Part shown: piece after piece, positions 34,520 through 43,158 of the stretch | Layout of the letters: every line of letters starts with the position of its first letter | Position numbering within the stretch: the stretch's first letter is position 1 | Assembly (NCBI GenBank): GCA_000403295.2 | Contig: KE159605.1 | Coordinates: forward strand, 500,845-564,844 | DNA length: 64,000 nt | Reading direction: 5' to 3' | Source: Lachnospiraceae bacterium M18-1 | Lineage (GTDB): Bacteria; Bacillota; Clostridia; Lachnospirales; Lachnospiraceae | The notes under the pieces: generated by a model | Databases searched by the model: none | Told to the model about the DNA's origin: nothing | Seen by the model: the letters and a program-made list of their open reading frames with translations, nothing else | Made by a program: the position numbers and the translations under genes

Positions 34520-36418
34520 TCATATGCGGAAATTGCTTTCAGCGGCATTTTTTTGTATTCTTTCATATTCTTCCCGGATCCGTCTCACGACGGTTCCTTT
34601 TTCCAGTCCGTTCTCCCGCCGGAGCACTTCCACATTCCCGTGCTCCACATATGCGTCGGGAAGTCCCACCGCACATACCCTGACCGGAAGTCCCATCCTG
34701 GAAACATAAGCCCGCACCTGGGAGCCGAATCCGCCGATCAGTACATTCTCCTCGATGGTCACCAGGAGGCTGTGCTTTTTTGGCAGCCGTTCAAGGAGTT
34801 CTTCATCCAGAGGCTTTACAAACCGCACATTGACCAGTGTACAGCCGAAACCGGCCTTTTTTAGTTCTGTCCGGACTTCCTCTGCCAAGGAAGACATATG
34901 TCCCACAAACATCAGCGCGATCTGGTCTTCCTCATACAGGACCTCGCTTTTTCCATACACCACCGGAGCCCGAAATTCCTGCATCCCTTCATAGGCCTCT
35001 CCTCTGGGATAACGGACCGCGATGGGACCTGGATAGTCCACCGCAAACCGGATCATGTCCGCCATCTCCCAGCGGTTTTTCGGGGACATGACCGTCATGT
35101 TCGGAATACTTCCCAAAAAGGACAGGTCAAAGATTCCCTGATGGGTTTCCCCGTCGGAGCCTACCAGTCCCGCCCGGTCAATAGCCAGTGTTACAGGTAG
35201 GTTCTGGAGGCACACGTCATGGATGATCTGGTCGTAGGCTCTCTGCAGAAAGGAGGAATACAGAGCAACCACCGGCTTCATCCCTCCGGCAGCCAGCCCC
35301 GCCGCAAAGGTCATAGCGTGCTCTTCCGCTATCCCCACATCAAAAAAGCGCTGCGGGAAATACCTTGCAAACCGGTTCAAGCCGGTCCCGTCCGCCATAG
35401 CCGCCGTAATCGCCGCAACCTTTTCGTCATTTCTTCCGATATCGCAGATCACCTTGGAAAATACATCCGTATAGGAATCGGTTTTGGCTGCCTTTTTCGG
35501 TTCTCCTGTTGCGATCTCAAAGGGGCCTGTCCCGTGAAATCCGGATGGATTTTTTTCCGCCGGTCCATAGCCTTTTCCTTTCTTCGTGAGCACATGGACC
35601 AGCACCGCATGGTCTACCCGCTTGGCCTCCCGGAAAGTCTTGTACAGCGCCTTGATATCGTGCCCGTCCACAGGGCCTAAGTAGGTGATCCCCATATTCT
35701 CAAAGAGCATTCCCGGTACGATAAGCTGCTTGATGCCGCTCTTTGTCTTCTTGATCCGGTACACGATCCGTTCCCCCTGTCCCGGAATCTTTTTCAGTGT
35801 ATCCTCTACGCCCCGTTTCAGGCCCATATAGGCCTCCGCCGTGCGCAGTCCGTTCAGATAGTTGGACATGCCGCCTACATTTTCCGAGATGGACATATTG
35901 TTGTCATTGAGTACGATGATAAAATTACTCTTCAATCGTGCCGCATTGTTCAGCGCTTCATAAGCCATGCCTCCGGTCATGGAGCCGTCTCCGATGACCG
36001 CCGCCACATAATGGTCCTCTCCCCGGATATCCCGGGCCGCCACATAGCCGAGACCCGCGGAAATAGAGGTGGAACTGTGCCCTGTGTCAAATGCGTCGCA
36101 GCTGCTTTCCTTTCGTTTCGGGAATCCGCTCATCCCGCCGTAGGCTCTTAAATTCTCAAATCCGCTCTTACGCCCTGTCAAAAGCTTGTGGGTATAGGAC
36201 TGATGCCCCACATCCCAGATCAGCTTGTCCTCGGGCAAATGAAAAGCCAGATGCAGCGCTATCGTCAATTCCACCACACCTAAGTTGGACGCCAGATGAC
36301 CGCCGGCCATACTGATCTTTTCCACCAGAAAATCCCGGATCTCCTGGGCCAGCGGCTCCAGCTCCTCCGGCGGAAGGTTCTGTATATCATTTACGCCCTG
36401 AATCTTATCCAAAATCAT
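34520..36418 (-). CDS. dxs: 1-deoxy-D-xylulose-5-phosphate synthase
   Basis: 632 residues. It makes DXP from pyruvate and glyceraldehyde-3-phosphate, the first step of the MEP isoprenoid route. The thiamine diphosphate motif is GDGSMTGGMAYEALNNA...NDNNMSIS (about 145-180). The transketolase central domain has DVGIAEEHAMTFAAGLA (about 360) and ALYSSFLQRAYDQIIHDV. The C-terminal domain includes the usual VTIEENVLIGGFGSQV (about 560). Together with ispA just upstream it forms the isoprenoid part of this operon. Confidence 0.97.
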   Translation of the reverse strand: MILDKIQGVNDIQNLPPEELEPLAQEIRDFLVEKISMAGGHLASNLGVVELTIALHLAFHLPEDKLIWDVGHQSYTHKLLTGRKSGFENLRAYGGMSGFPKRKESSCDAFDTGHSSTSISAGLGYVAARDIRGEDHYVAAVIGDGSMTGGMAYEALNNAARLKSNFIIVLNDNNMSISENVGGMSNYLNGLRTAEAYMGLKRGVEDTLKKIPGQGERIVYRIKKTKSGIKQLIVPGMLFENMGITYLGPVDGHDIKALYKTFREAKRVDHAVLVHVLTKKGKGYGPAEKNPSGFHGTGPFEIATGEPKKAAKTDSYTDVFSKVICDIGRNDEKVAAITAAMADGTGLNRFARYFPQRFFDVGIAEEHAMTFAAGLAAGGMKPVVALYSSFLQRAYDQIIHDVCLQNLPVTLAIDRAGLVGSDGETHQGIFDLSFLGSIPNMTVMSPKNRWEMADMIRFAVDYPGPIAVRYPRGEAYEGMQEFRAPVVYGKSEVLYEEDQIALMFVGHMSSLAEEVRTELKKAGFGCTLVNVRFVKPLDEELLERLPKKHSLLVTIEENVLIGGFGSQVRAYVSRMGLPVRVCAVGLPDAYVEHGNVEVLRRENGLEKGTVVRRIREEYERIQKNAAESNFRI

Positions 36419-36434
36419 ATTGAATTTCCCCTTT

Positions 36435-37367
36435 TTACTTTTTCCGATGGATCAGGGATTCCAGCAGCATTTCCAGAAATGGATCCTGAGGCCCTAAAGC
36501 CCGAAGTTCCCGGATTGCCTCCCGGGAGAGCCGCTCCGTCTCTTCTTTTGCATGCTTGGGACCGTTTAAAGTAACGAAAGTGGTCTTTTGATTTTTCTCG
36601 TCACTGTGAGTAGGCTTACCCAACTCTTCCCGGGTGCTCTCCACATCCAGGATATCGTCCCGGATCTGGAATGCCATGCCGATCTTACAGGCAATGGATT
36701 CCAGAGCGTTCACGCGTGTCTCTTCTGCCCCTGCGAGCACCGCGCCGACCATCAGACATGCCTCCAGGAGCGCGCCTGTTTTCAGCCGATAGATAAAGTC
36801 CAGAGTCTCCCCTGAGATCTCCTTTCCTGTAGACTGCACATCCACCACCTGTCCTCCGACCATCCCGTAGATGCCTGCCTTCTCTGCCAGGATTCCCAGC
36901 GCCTTCCCGATCTGTGCCGCATCCGCCTCTTCCATCTCAAAGGCCCTGCATGCTGTCTCAAAGGCAAAGTTCAACAAAGCGTCTCCCGCCAGGATTCCCA
37001 TATCTTCCCCGTATACGATATGTGTTGTCTTACGGTTCCTGCGGAGCTCGTCATCATCCATGGCCGGCAGGTCATCGTGTACCAGGGAATAGGTGTGGAT
37101 CATCTCAATAGCAGCCATGAACGGCTCAATCTCCCTGCCCTGTCCGCCGCACAGACGGTAGGCTTCCTGCATCAGCATCGGCCGGAGTCTTTTTCCTCCT
37201 GCCATCAGGCTGTATTCCATGGCTTCCATGATCACTCTCTGAGGGCCTGCCGCTTCCGGAAGATATGCTCTCAGAATGGCCTCGATCTGCCCGCTCCGCT
37301 CTTCCAGTCCTTTCTGAAATGCAGCTTCGTTAATTTCACTATGATTATCACAAGTCTTACAGTTCAT
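36435..37367 (-). CDS. ispA: Polyprenyl diphosphate synthase (farnesyl/geranyl type)
   Basis: 310 residues from the ATG at 37367, which has GGAG 6 bases upstream. It overlaps the end of xseB by 11 bp, so the two are probably translationally coupled. The first Asp-rich motif is DDLPAMDDDELRR (about 110-122), the second QIRDDILDVES (about 245). The KR motif appears as GGKRLRPMLM. It condenses isopentenyl diphosphate with allylic diphosphates, most likely giving farnesyl diphosphate. A small Cys pair CKTC near the N-terminus is unusual but may be incidental. Confidence 0.94.
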   Translation of the reverse strand: MNCKTCDNHSEINEAAFQKGLEERSGQIEAILRAYLPEAAGPQRVIMEAMEYSLMAGGKRLRPMLMQEAYRLCGGQGREIEPFMAAIEMIHTYSLVHDDLPAMDDDELRRNRKTTHIVYGEDMGILAGDALLNFAFETACRAFEMEEADAAQIGKALGILAEKAGIYGMVGGQVVDVQSTGKEISGETLDFIYRLKTGALLEACLMVGAVLAGAEETRVNALESIACKIGMAFQIRDDILDVESTREELGKPTHSDEKNQKTTFVTLNGPKHAKEETERLSREAIRELRALGPQDPFLEMLLESLIHRKK

Positions 37368-37614
37368 TGTCTTCTCCATCCTGAAATGGGTGTGTCTCCC
37401 CATTCTCATCCAGTATCAGCACGTTCTTCTCCACCGTATCAATCACTGTATTGCACCGTTTCAGGAGCTCCATGCCCTCCTGATAAAGCCGGAAGGATTC
37501 TTCCAGGCTGACGTCCTCACCCTCTAGCTTCCCGATCACTTCTTCCAGATTTTGAAACAGTTCTTCGAGAGGGAGCTGTCCGCCCTCGGGAACCGCCTTA
37601 TTCTCTTTTCCCAT
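37357..37614 (-). CDS. xseB: Exodeoxyribonuclease VII small subunit
   Basis: 85 residues from the ATG at 37614 (GGAGG 7 bases upstream). It has the typical short coiled-coil form, with LFQNLEEVIGKLEGEDVSLEESFRLYQEGMELLKRCN. It binds XseA to form the exonuclease VII that degrades single-stranded DNA from both ends. It lies 56 bp after xseA and overlaps ispA by 11 bp. Confidence 0.94.
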   Translation of the reverse strand: MGKENKAVPEGGQLPLEELFQNLEEVIGKLEGEDVSLEESFRLYQEGMELLKRCNTVIDTVEKNVLILDENGETHPFQDGEDNEL

Positions 37615-37670
37615 CCTTAAACCTCCCTGCTGCATTGTGTGAATCTCCGTCTATACATCATCCTCTGTTC

Positions 37671-38885
37671 TTACCGATTGCCAGTCGCCGCCTGGCTTAT
37701 CCCTTCGACCCGGGCATCCACGATCCCGTCGGATACATAAATCCGAAGCGCATCTCCCGGCTTTGTCTGGACAACGGACCTGACCGGCCGGCCGGATCGG
37801 TCCGCCACATAAGCATATCCCTGATTCAGCTTTTTCAGCGGGGACAGGCCGTTCATCTTTTCTATATAAATGTCCAGCTTATGCCGGCACATCTCCAGCC
37901 GACGCTCCATCTGTCCCCGAAGCCTGGTCTCTAAGTCGGCCGCATACTGCCTCTGATCATTAAGCTTCTGCCGGGGATGGGCATAGTGCAGCCTGACTGA
38001 CAGCCGTTCCAGGCTCTGCCTTTGTTCCCGCAGCTTCTGGATCATCAGCCGTTTTAACTTCAGCTCATATTCCTTCTTCCGGGCTTCATATGCCGTATAT
38101 TCAAATACGGCAAGCTCTGCCGCCGCAGAAGGCGTAGGAGCCCTTAAGTCCGCCACAAAATCTGAAATCAGCGTGTCCGTCTCATGCCCCACTGCAGAGA
38201 TCACCGGAACACTGCAGTCAAAGATGGCCCGTGCTACCGCTTCCTCATTAAATGCCCACAGATCCTCGATGGAACCGCCGCCTCTGCCTGCAATGATCAC
38301 GTCTACCTGCTGCTCTTCCAGCATACGGATTCCCCGAATGATACTGGGCGCCGCGCCCTCCCCCTGTACAAGAGCAGGATACAGGATCAGCTGCACATAT
38401 GGATTTCTCCGCCTGGCAATATTGATGATATCCCGCACTGCGGCCCCGGTAGGCGCCGTTACGATGCCCACCCTGCATACATAAGCCGGAATGGGCTGCT
38501 TGTATTCCGGCGCGAACATTCCCATCTCTTCCAGTTCCCGCTTCAATGCCTCGAAACGCTCATACAGGAGTCCTGCACCGTCCAGGAGGATCTCCTTTGC
38601 GTAGAGCTGGTACTTCCCGTCCCGTTCATAGACGCTGACCGAGCCCAGGACAATGACAGTCTGTCCGCTCTGCATACGGAACGAAAGTCCTGACCTGGAG
38701 CCGGCAAACATCACACAGGCTATGGTTCCGGACTCGTCCTTCAGTGAAAAATAAATATGTCCCGAGGTATGGTACTTACAGTTCGAGACCTCTCCCCGGA
38801 CATAGATGCGGTTCAGCATAAAGTCCTGGGTAAACATATTTTTGATATAGGCATTCACCTGCCTCACCGTATAGACACTGCGCAT
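37671..38885 (-). CDS. xseA: Exodeoxyribonuclease VII large subunit
   Basis: 404 residues. The N-terminal OB-fold (about 1-100) includes IYVRGEVSNCKYHTSGHIYFSLKD. The catalytic domain (about 120-320) has VGIVTAPTGAAVRDIINIARRRNPYVQLILYPALVQGEGA, then the conserved GRGGGSIEDLWAFNEE and VGHETDTLISDFVADLRAPTPSAAAE. A helical part and a small C-terminal domain follow. AGGAGG precedes the ATG by 8 bases. It lies 44 bp after nusB. Confidence 0.96.
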   Translation of the reverse strand: MRSVYTVRQVNAYIKNMFTQDFMLNRIYVRGEVSNCKYHTSGHIYFSLKDESGTIACVMFAGSRSGLSFRMQSGQTVIVLGSVSVYERDGKYQLYAKEILLDGAGLLYERFEALKRELEEMGMFAPEYKQPIPAYVCRVGIVTAPTGAAVRDIINIARRRNPYVQLILYPALVQGEGAAPSIIRGIRMLEEQQVDVIIAGRGGGSIEDLWAFNEEAVARAIFDCSVPVISAVGHETDTLISDFVADLRAPTPSAAAELAVFEYTAYEARKKEYELKLKRLMIQKLREQRQSLERLSVRLHYAHPRQKLNDQRQYAADLETRLRGQMERRLEMCRHKLDIYIEKMNGLSPLKKLNQGYAYVADRSGRPVRSVVQTKPGDALRIYVSDGIVDARVEGISQAATGNR

Positions 38886-38929
38886 ATATCATGCCTCCTG
38901 TTCCTGTCATGCAGCGATATCCGGTTTCT

Positions 38930-39442
38930 TCATGATTCGGATTCCGGCTTTGATTCCGGTTCCGGCTTTGGTTCTGGTTTCGATTCCGGTTTCGGTTTTG
39001 ATTCCGCTCTCACTTTCGGGCCGTCAGAGACCGGTTTCTCCGATCTTCCTGCCAGCCGGCCCAGCACTCCGTTTACAAAGGCCGGGCTTTCTTCTCCGCT
39101 GAACCGCTTCGCAAGCTCCACAGCTTCATTGATGGCTACCCCCGTGGGGATATCCGGATCCCACTTCATCTCATATACGGCAAGGCGCAGAATCGCCAGA
39201 TCCACCTTGTTCATACGCTTCGTCTTCCAGTCCGTGCTCTTCTCATTGATCAACGTATCAATCTCAGGAATCCGCGGTATGACCTTTTCATATTTTGTCC
39301 GGATGTATTCCTGATCCCGTTCCGTCGCATGCTCCAGGCTCTCGAAATATAATCTCATGTGCTCCGGCATCTCGTCCGGCCGGTTAAATTCAACCTGGAA
39401 CAACATCTTAAACACATGCTCACGAAGTTCTGTTCTTACCAT
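38930..39442 (-). CDS. nusB: Transcription antitermination factor NusB with repetitive C-terminal tail
   Basis: 170 residues from the ATG at 39442 (AAAGGAG 6 bases upstream); the frame stays open to 39604 through non-coding hairpins. The NusB helical fold covers about residues 1-132: RTELREHVFKMLFQVEFNRPDEMP, DWKTKRMNKVDLAILRLAVYEM and VAINEAVELAKRFSGEESPAFVNGVLGRL. It assembles on the boxA of rRNA transcripts with S10/NusE. The last 25 residues are a Lys/Pro/Glu/Ser repeat (KPKPESKPEPKPEPESK) not found in ordinary NusB. It is the first gene of the nusB-xseA-xseB-ispA-dxs run. Confidence 0.94.
   Translation of the reverse strand: MVRTELREHVFKMLFQVEFNRPDEMPEHMRLYFESLEHATERDQEYIRTKYEKVIPRIPEIDTLINEKSTDWKTKRMNKVDLAILRLAVYEMKWDPDIPTGVAINEAVELAKRFSGEESPAFVNGVLGRLAGRSEKPVSDGPKVRAESKPKPESKPEPKPEPESKPESES
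38933..39010 (-). repeat. Tandem minisatellite encoding the NusB tail
   Basis: Variant units of about 12-18 bp built on GATTCCGGTTC, GATTCCGGCTTT and GGTTCTGGTTTC (plus-strand reading) repeat across the last 25 codons of nusB. It stays in frame. Confidence 0.7.
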
Positions 39443-39466
39443 AAAAAACTCCTTTCCGCTTGGATG

Positions 39467-39495
39467 TAAAAAAGTGTGCGCCTCAACGCACACTT
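39467..39495 (-). terminator. Terminator ahead of nusB
   Basis: On the minus strand AAGTGTGCG pairs with CGCACACTT (39495-39487 / 39480-39472) and runs into a T-run. It lies between asp23 and nusB, 25 bp upstream of the nusB ATG. Confidence 0.7.
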
Positions 39496-39640
39496 GCGGC
39501 TTTGCAGTCAAAGCCCCCGCAGCAAGCTGACGGGACATCAAAATTCCAGCGCAGCAAGCTGCGGGGTATCTGACCCTCGCGGCAGTCGCCAAATGTCCAT
39601 GCAAGCATGGCCACTTGGCTCGTTGCTTCGCGGGAATGAA
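39496..39640. repeat. Hairpin-rich intergenic region between asp23 and nusB
   Basis: It contains two near-copies of a CGCAGCAAGCTG unit (about 39526 and 39568); the second forms the perfect stem CGCAGC-AA-GCTGCG. A further hairpin CCATGCAAGCATGG lies near 39598-39611. The layout resembles repeated palindromic intergenic sequences of Lachnospiraceae. It has no terminal match or target duplication like the MITE-like elements. Confidence 0.5.
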
Positions 39641-39643
39641 AAC

Positions 39644-40021
39644 CTAATCCTCCATTTCCACGCCTGCGACACGGATATTGATATCAGCGACTTCAAGCCC
39701 GGTCATATTCTCGATCGCACTCTTTACCTTCTCCTGTACCCTGGCGGTCACATCCACGATACTGTAGTTGTACTTTAAGTTCAGGGCGAGCGACACGGTC
39801 ACGACACCCTCCAGCACATCCACCTTCACCCCTCTGGACAGCTTCTTCATCCCCAGCTTGCTGATCAGCTCATTGGTGATATTGCCTGCCATGGAAGCCA
39901 CGCCTTCCACCTCTGTTGCGGCAAGCCCTGCAATAATCGCTACGACTTCGTCTGCAATCTTCACATCTCCAAGGCCGGCGTCATTCTGTATGTCATACGT
40001 TATTTTTTCGTCCTTTGCCAT
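39644..40021 (-). CDS. Asp23/Gls24 family envelope-stress protein
   Basis: 125 residues. The whole length is the Asp23 domain: IADEVVAIIAGLAATEVEGVASMAG near the start, GVKVDVLEGVVTVSLALNLKYNYSIVDVTARVQEKVKSAIENMTGLEVADINIRVAGV toward the end. Such proteins are linked to cell-envelope stability and alkaline or envelope stress, and in clostridia sit upstream of nusB as here. It has its own promoter (40060-40088) and a terminator before nusB. Confidence 0.94.
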   Translation of the reverse strand: MAKDEKITYDIQNDAGLGDVKIADEVVAIIAGLAATEVEGVASMAGNITNELISKLGMKKLSRGVKVDVLEGVVTVSLALNLKYNYSIVDVTARVQEKVKSAIENMTGLEVADINIRVAGVEMED

Positions 40022-40059
40022 TTTTCTAACCTCCCGTCTGGTCTTCAGCCTATTATCAC

Positions 40060-40088
40060 ATTATATCAAATATCCTGTCGTTTGCAAA
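40060..40088 (-). promoter_or_regulatory. Promoter of the Asp23 gene
   Basis: On the minus strand: TTTGCA (40088-40083), 17-bp spacer, TATAAT (40065-40060) with an extended TGA just before it. A 40-nt leader follows. Confidence 0.75.
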
Positions 40089-40110
40089 CAAAAACTCTAA
40101 CATTTTATGA

Positions 40111-41709
40111 TTAAGACCTGCCGAACTCCGAAAGCATCAGTCCATCGTTCCTCTCCAATGTCATACGGATGCTCCACTCATGGATGAACAGCAGAAGCGG
40201 CCTCTCTTTTAAGTCCTTGATCTTCTTCATATCCGAAGTGCCGCTCAGACGATCCATATCTATCTCTTCATTTTCAATCCAGCGGATATGCTCATAGGGC
40301 AGATTTTCCAAAAGGATCTCCACGTTATATTCATTTTCCAGACGATATTTGAGCACATCAAACTGGAGCACGCCTACCACGCCTACGATGATCTCTTCCA
40401 TTCCGGTGTTGTACTCCTGGAAGATCTGGATAGCGCCCTCCTGGGCGATCTGGTTGATCCCCTTGACAAACTGCTTCCGCTTCATAGTGTCCATCTGGCG
40501 CACCCGGGCAAAATGCTCCGGCGCAAAGGTGGGAATCCCTTCATAGGCATACCGTTCCTTCGAGTTGGTCAATGTATCACCGATGGAAAAGATACCCGGA
40601 TCAAAGATTCCGATGATATCGCCGCCGTAAGCCTTGTCAATCATCTTCCGTTCACTTGCCATCATCTGCTGGGGCTGGGACAGGCGCACCTCTTTTCCTC
40701 CCTGCACATGATAGACGGACATCCCTGCCGTAAATTCCCCGGAGCAGATGCGCATGAACGCGATCCGGTCCCGGTGAGCCTTGTTCATATTTGCCTGGAT
40801 CTTGAATACAAATGCGGAAAATTCCGTCTCTGTCATCGGATCTATCTCTCCCTGATCGGAGGTCCTGGGCAGCGGGGACGTAGTCATATCCAGGAAATGC
40901 TGCAGGAAGGTCTCCACTCCGAAGTTGGTCAGCGCGGATCCGAAAAATACCGGGGAAAGCTCTCCCTTTGACACCAGCTCCTGGTCAAATTCGGCCGCTG
41001 CCCCGTCCAGAAGCTCGATCTCTTCATCCAGCTTTGCCCGTGCATCCTCTCCCAGAATCCCGTCCAGCTCCGGAATATCAATAGAGAGCTTCTGCACCTC
41101 CCCCATCCGGGTTCCCTTCTGGGTATCCGAGAACAGCTCCACCTCCCTTCCGCTCCGGTCGTAGACCCCTTTGAAAGCCTTTCCCGAGCCGATGGGCCAG
41201 TTCACCGGACAAGTGGCGATCCCCAATTCCTTTTCGATGTCATCCAGGAGTTCAAACGTATCCATGGCATCCCTGTCCATCTTATTGATAAAGGTAAAGA
41301 TCGGGATATGGCGCATGACACATACTTTAAAAAGCTTCCTTGTCTGAGCCTCCACTCCCTTGGATCCGTCAATGACCATGACCGCAGAATCCGCCGCCAT
41401 CAGAGTCCGGTAGGTATCCTCCGAGAAATCCTGATGGCCCGGTGTATCCAGGATATTGATACAGAAACCGCCGTATTCAAACTGCAGCACTGAGGAGGTC
41501 ACTGAGATTCCTCTCTCCTTCTCGATCTCCATCCAGTCCGACACGGCATGTCTTGCGGTCGCCTTTCCTTTTACGGAGCCTGCCTGGTTGATGGCCCCCC
41601 CGTAGAGCAGAAACTTCTCCGTCAGCGTGGTCTTGCCCGCGTCCGGATGGGATATGATCGCAAATGTTCTTCTTCTCTCTATTTCCTTCGTAATCTCAGA
41701 CATATTCAA
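40111..41709 (-). CDS. prfC: Peptide chain release factor 3
   Basis: 532 residues. GTPase domain: ISHPDAGKTTLTEKFLLYGGAINQAGSVKG (about 18-48), DWMEIEKERGISVTSSV, LDTPGHQDFSEDTYR and FINKMDRDAMD (about 140). The domain after it is RF3-specific, ending VVGVLQFDVLKYRLENEYNVEILLENLPYEHIRWI. It recycles RF1/RF2 after peptide release, in the cytosol. It lies alone between the spoIIIA operon and asp23; the SpoIIIAH terminator separates it from the former, so it has its own promoter or is read through. Confidence 0.96.
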   Translation of the reverse strand: MNMSEITKEIERRRTFAIISHPDAGKTTLTEKFLLYGGAINQAGSVKGKATARHAVSDWMEIEKERGISVTSSVLQFEYGGFCINILDTPGHQDFSEDTYRTLMAADSAVMVIDGSKGVEAQTRKLFKVCVMRHIPIFTFINKMDRDAMDTFELLDDIEKELGIATCPVNWPIGSGKAFKGVYDRSGREVELFSDTQKGTRMGEVQKLSIDIPELDGILGEDARAKLDEEIELLDGAAAEFDQELVSKGELSPVFFGSALTNFGVETFLQHFLDMTTSPLPRTSDQGEIDPMTETEFSAFVFKIQANMNKAHRDRIAFMRICSGEFTAGMSVYHVQGGKEVRLSQPQQMMASERKMIDKAYGGDIIGIFDPGIFSIGDTLTNSKERYAYEGIPTFAPEHFARVRQMDTMKRKQFVKGINQIAQEGAIQIFQEYNTGMEEIIVGVVGVLQFDVLKYRLENEYNVEILLENLPYEHIRWIENEEIDMDRLSGTSDMKKIKDLKERPLLLFIHEWSIRMTLERNDGLMLSEFGRS

Positions 41710-41844
41710 ATCTCCTGGTTCATTCTATCTATAATATACTTCTTTACTGCAATACAGAAAACCTGTTTCCGGGCACCGGCGAAACAGTATTCTAAGTTTA
41801 CCACAAGAATGCTCTGCCTGCAACGCCTGTTTTACATATAAACA

Positions 41845-41869
41845 CAAAAAAACCTGCCGCTGGCAGGTT
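41845..41869 (-). terminator. Terminator of the spoIIIA operon
   Basis: AACCTGCC-AGC-GGCAGGTT followed on the minus strand by TTTTTTTG. It lies 10 bp past the spoIIIAH stop codon. Confidence 0.9.
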
Positions 41870-41877
41870 TTTCGGGA

Positions 41878-42489
41878 TTACTCGTGAATCGGTGTGATCA
41901 CGATATTCTCCGGCGCGATCTCTGTTTTTCTGGTTACGATATCTTCAATTTGGGCCCGGTTGGCATCTGTCAGCTCTGCAGCATCCACCACCACGTCCAC
42001 AGAATCGTTTGTCAGGCTGACAACCGCCTCTGAAAATCCCTTGGATGCCATCAGCGTTTCAATCGCCATCTCCTGCTCCGCCAGTTCTGTCATACGGACC
42101 ATCTGAGCCACGGCATCCTGCTTTTCTTCCTCGCTGATATTGGTATTATCGATCAGCGCCTGCAAAGTTTCCTTATTCTGGGCCCGTATCTGCTCCCTGG
42201 ACACTTTTGCCTCCGCCACCGTGGTATTGGCCGCACTGTTGGTCAGTACAGCTTCCCCGGGCGTACCTTCCACCTCAGAATCCGTGCTTGCGATCTCCAT
42301 GTCTCCTGTCTCAATGTCCTCCTCGGAAATATCCAGCAGTTCCTGGTTGACCAGCTCCGTATTTGCCTCTGCAGTTCCTTTGTCTGTTTCTGAAAACAGC
42401 TTTCCCGAATAGTTCAGATACCCGGCAATGGCAATCATCACCGCCAGTGTTGTAATAATGATCTGGTTTTTCTTAAATAAACGCTTCAC
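41878..42489 (-). CDS. spoIIIAH: Stage III sporulation protein AH
   Basis: 203 residues from GTG at 42489, which has AGGAGG 7 bases upstream. One N-terminal membrane helix (about 9-27) and an acidic linker precede the ring-forming YscJ/FliF-like domain (about 95-200), with SREQIRAQNKETLQALIDNTNISEEEKQDAVAQM and VSLTNDSVDVVVDAAELTDANRAQIEDIV. In the mother-cell membrane it binds forespore SpoIIQ (or its replacement) and helps form the channel between the two cells. Last gene of the operon. Confidence 0.95.
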   Translation of the reverse strand: MKRLFKKNQIIITTLAVMIAIAGYLNYSGKLFSETDKGTAEANTELVNQELLDISEEDIETGDMEIASTDSEVEGTPGEAVLTNSAANTTVAEAKVSREQIRAQNKETLQALIDNTNISEEEKQDAVAQMVRMTELAEQEMAIETLMASKGFSEAVVSLTNDSVDVVVDAAELTDANRAQIEDIVTRKTEIAPENIVITPIHE

Positions 42490-42504
42490 TTAAAATCCTC
42501 CTTT

Positions 42505-43158
42505 TTATGTATCTGTCCTTTTCATTATTTTTATTTTATGCGCCTCTACACCGAATAATGCCTGAATTGCTTCCGTGATATTCTGAATGACCACTGCATT
42601 TTCTCCTCCTTCTGCAATGACAAGCACTCCCTCGATCTCCGGCGTGAGCTCTTTGCTGATATAAGGAGTCTGAGAGCCGTCGGAGCCTTGGGTATAGACG
42701 CTGGTCTTATCCGAAGAGCGGTTCTGGGTCTCCCGGGTTCCCCCGTTCTGGTCTTCCTCGGAGGAAGCCTGGCTGCTGGAGGACTGGTCTTTTTCCACAA
42801 TCCTCTGTCCCGAAGACTTTAAGGTGATCACCACCTCCGCCCGCCCCACGCCTTCCACATATTCCAGCGCCGATGAAAGGCGCTGTTCCAGATATTCCTC
42901 ATAAGCTTCCACAGACTCTGCATACGCTCCCTGCCTCCCACTGTCCATCTCTGTGCGTCCTTTTCCCGGATCATTTGCGCCTCCGGATAGTCCCGCCTCC
43001 GTCGTCCCGGAATCAGGCTCTTCCCGGCCGTCGGAAACCGGCCAGACGATCACAAGGAGCAGAAGCCCGCATAAAAAAATAAGAAGCAGCTGGTTCTTAT
43101 TCGGAAATTTAGAATGGGATTTGATCTGTTCCAGCCATTCACTCCACTTCTTCTCCAA
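42505..43158 (-). CDS. spoIIIAG: Stage III sporulation protein AG
   Basis: 217 residues from TTG at 43158. This start is chosen because AGGAGG lies 6 bases upstream; a longer frame to 43185 begins inside that ribosome site. One membrane helix (NQLLLIFLCGLLLLVIVWPV, about 22-41) is followed by a Gly/Ser/Glu-rich linker and the ring-building domain: LEYVEGVGRAEVVITLKSSG (about 95-115) and PEIEGVLVIAEGGENAVVIQNITEAIQALFGVEAHKIKIMK at the end. It forms a large ring of the mother cell-forespore channel. It overlaps spoIIIAF by 20 bp. Confidence 0.94.
   Translation of the reverse strand: MEKKWSEWLEQIKSHSKFPNKNQLLLIFLCGLLLLVIVWPVSDGREEPDSGTTEAGLSGGANDPGKGRTEMDSGRQGAYAESVEAYEEYLEQRLSSALEYVEGVGRAEVVITLKSSGQRIVEKDQSSSSQASSEEDQNGGTRETQNRSSDKTSVYTQGSDGSQTPYISKELTPEIEGVLVIAEGGENAVVIQNITEAIQALFGVEAHKIKIMKRTDT

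Noticed and set aside
38933..39010. CRISPR-like tandem repeats
   Set aside because: Units are short, vary in length, lack spacers and lie inside the nusB reading frame.
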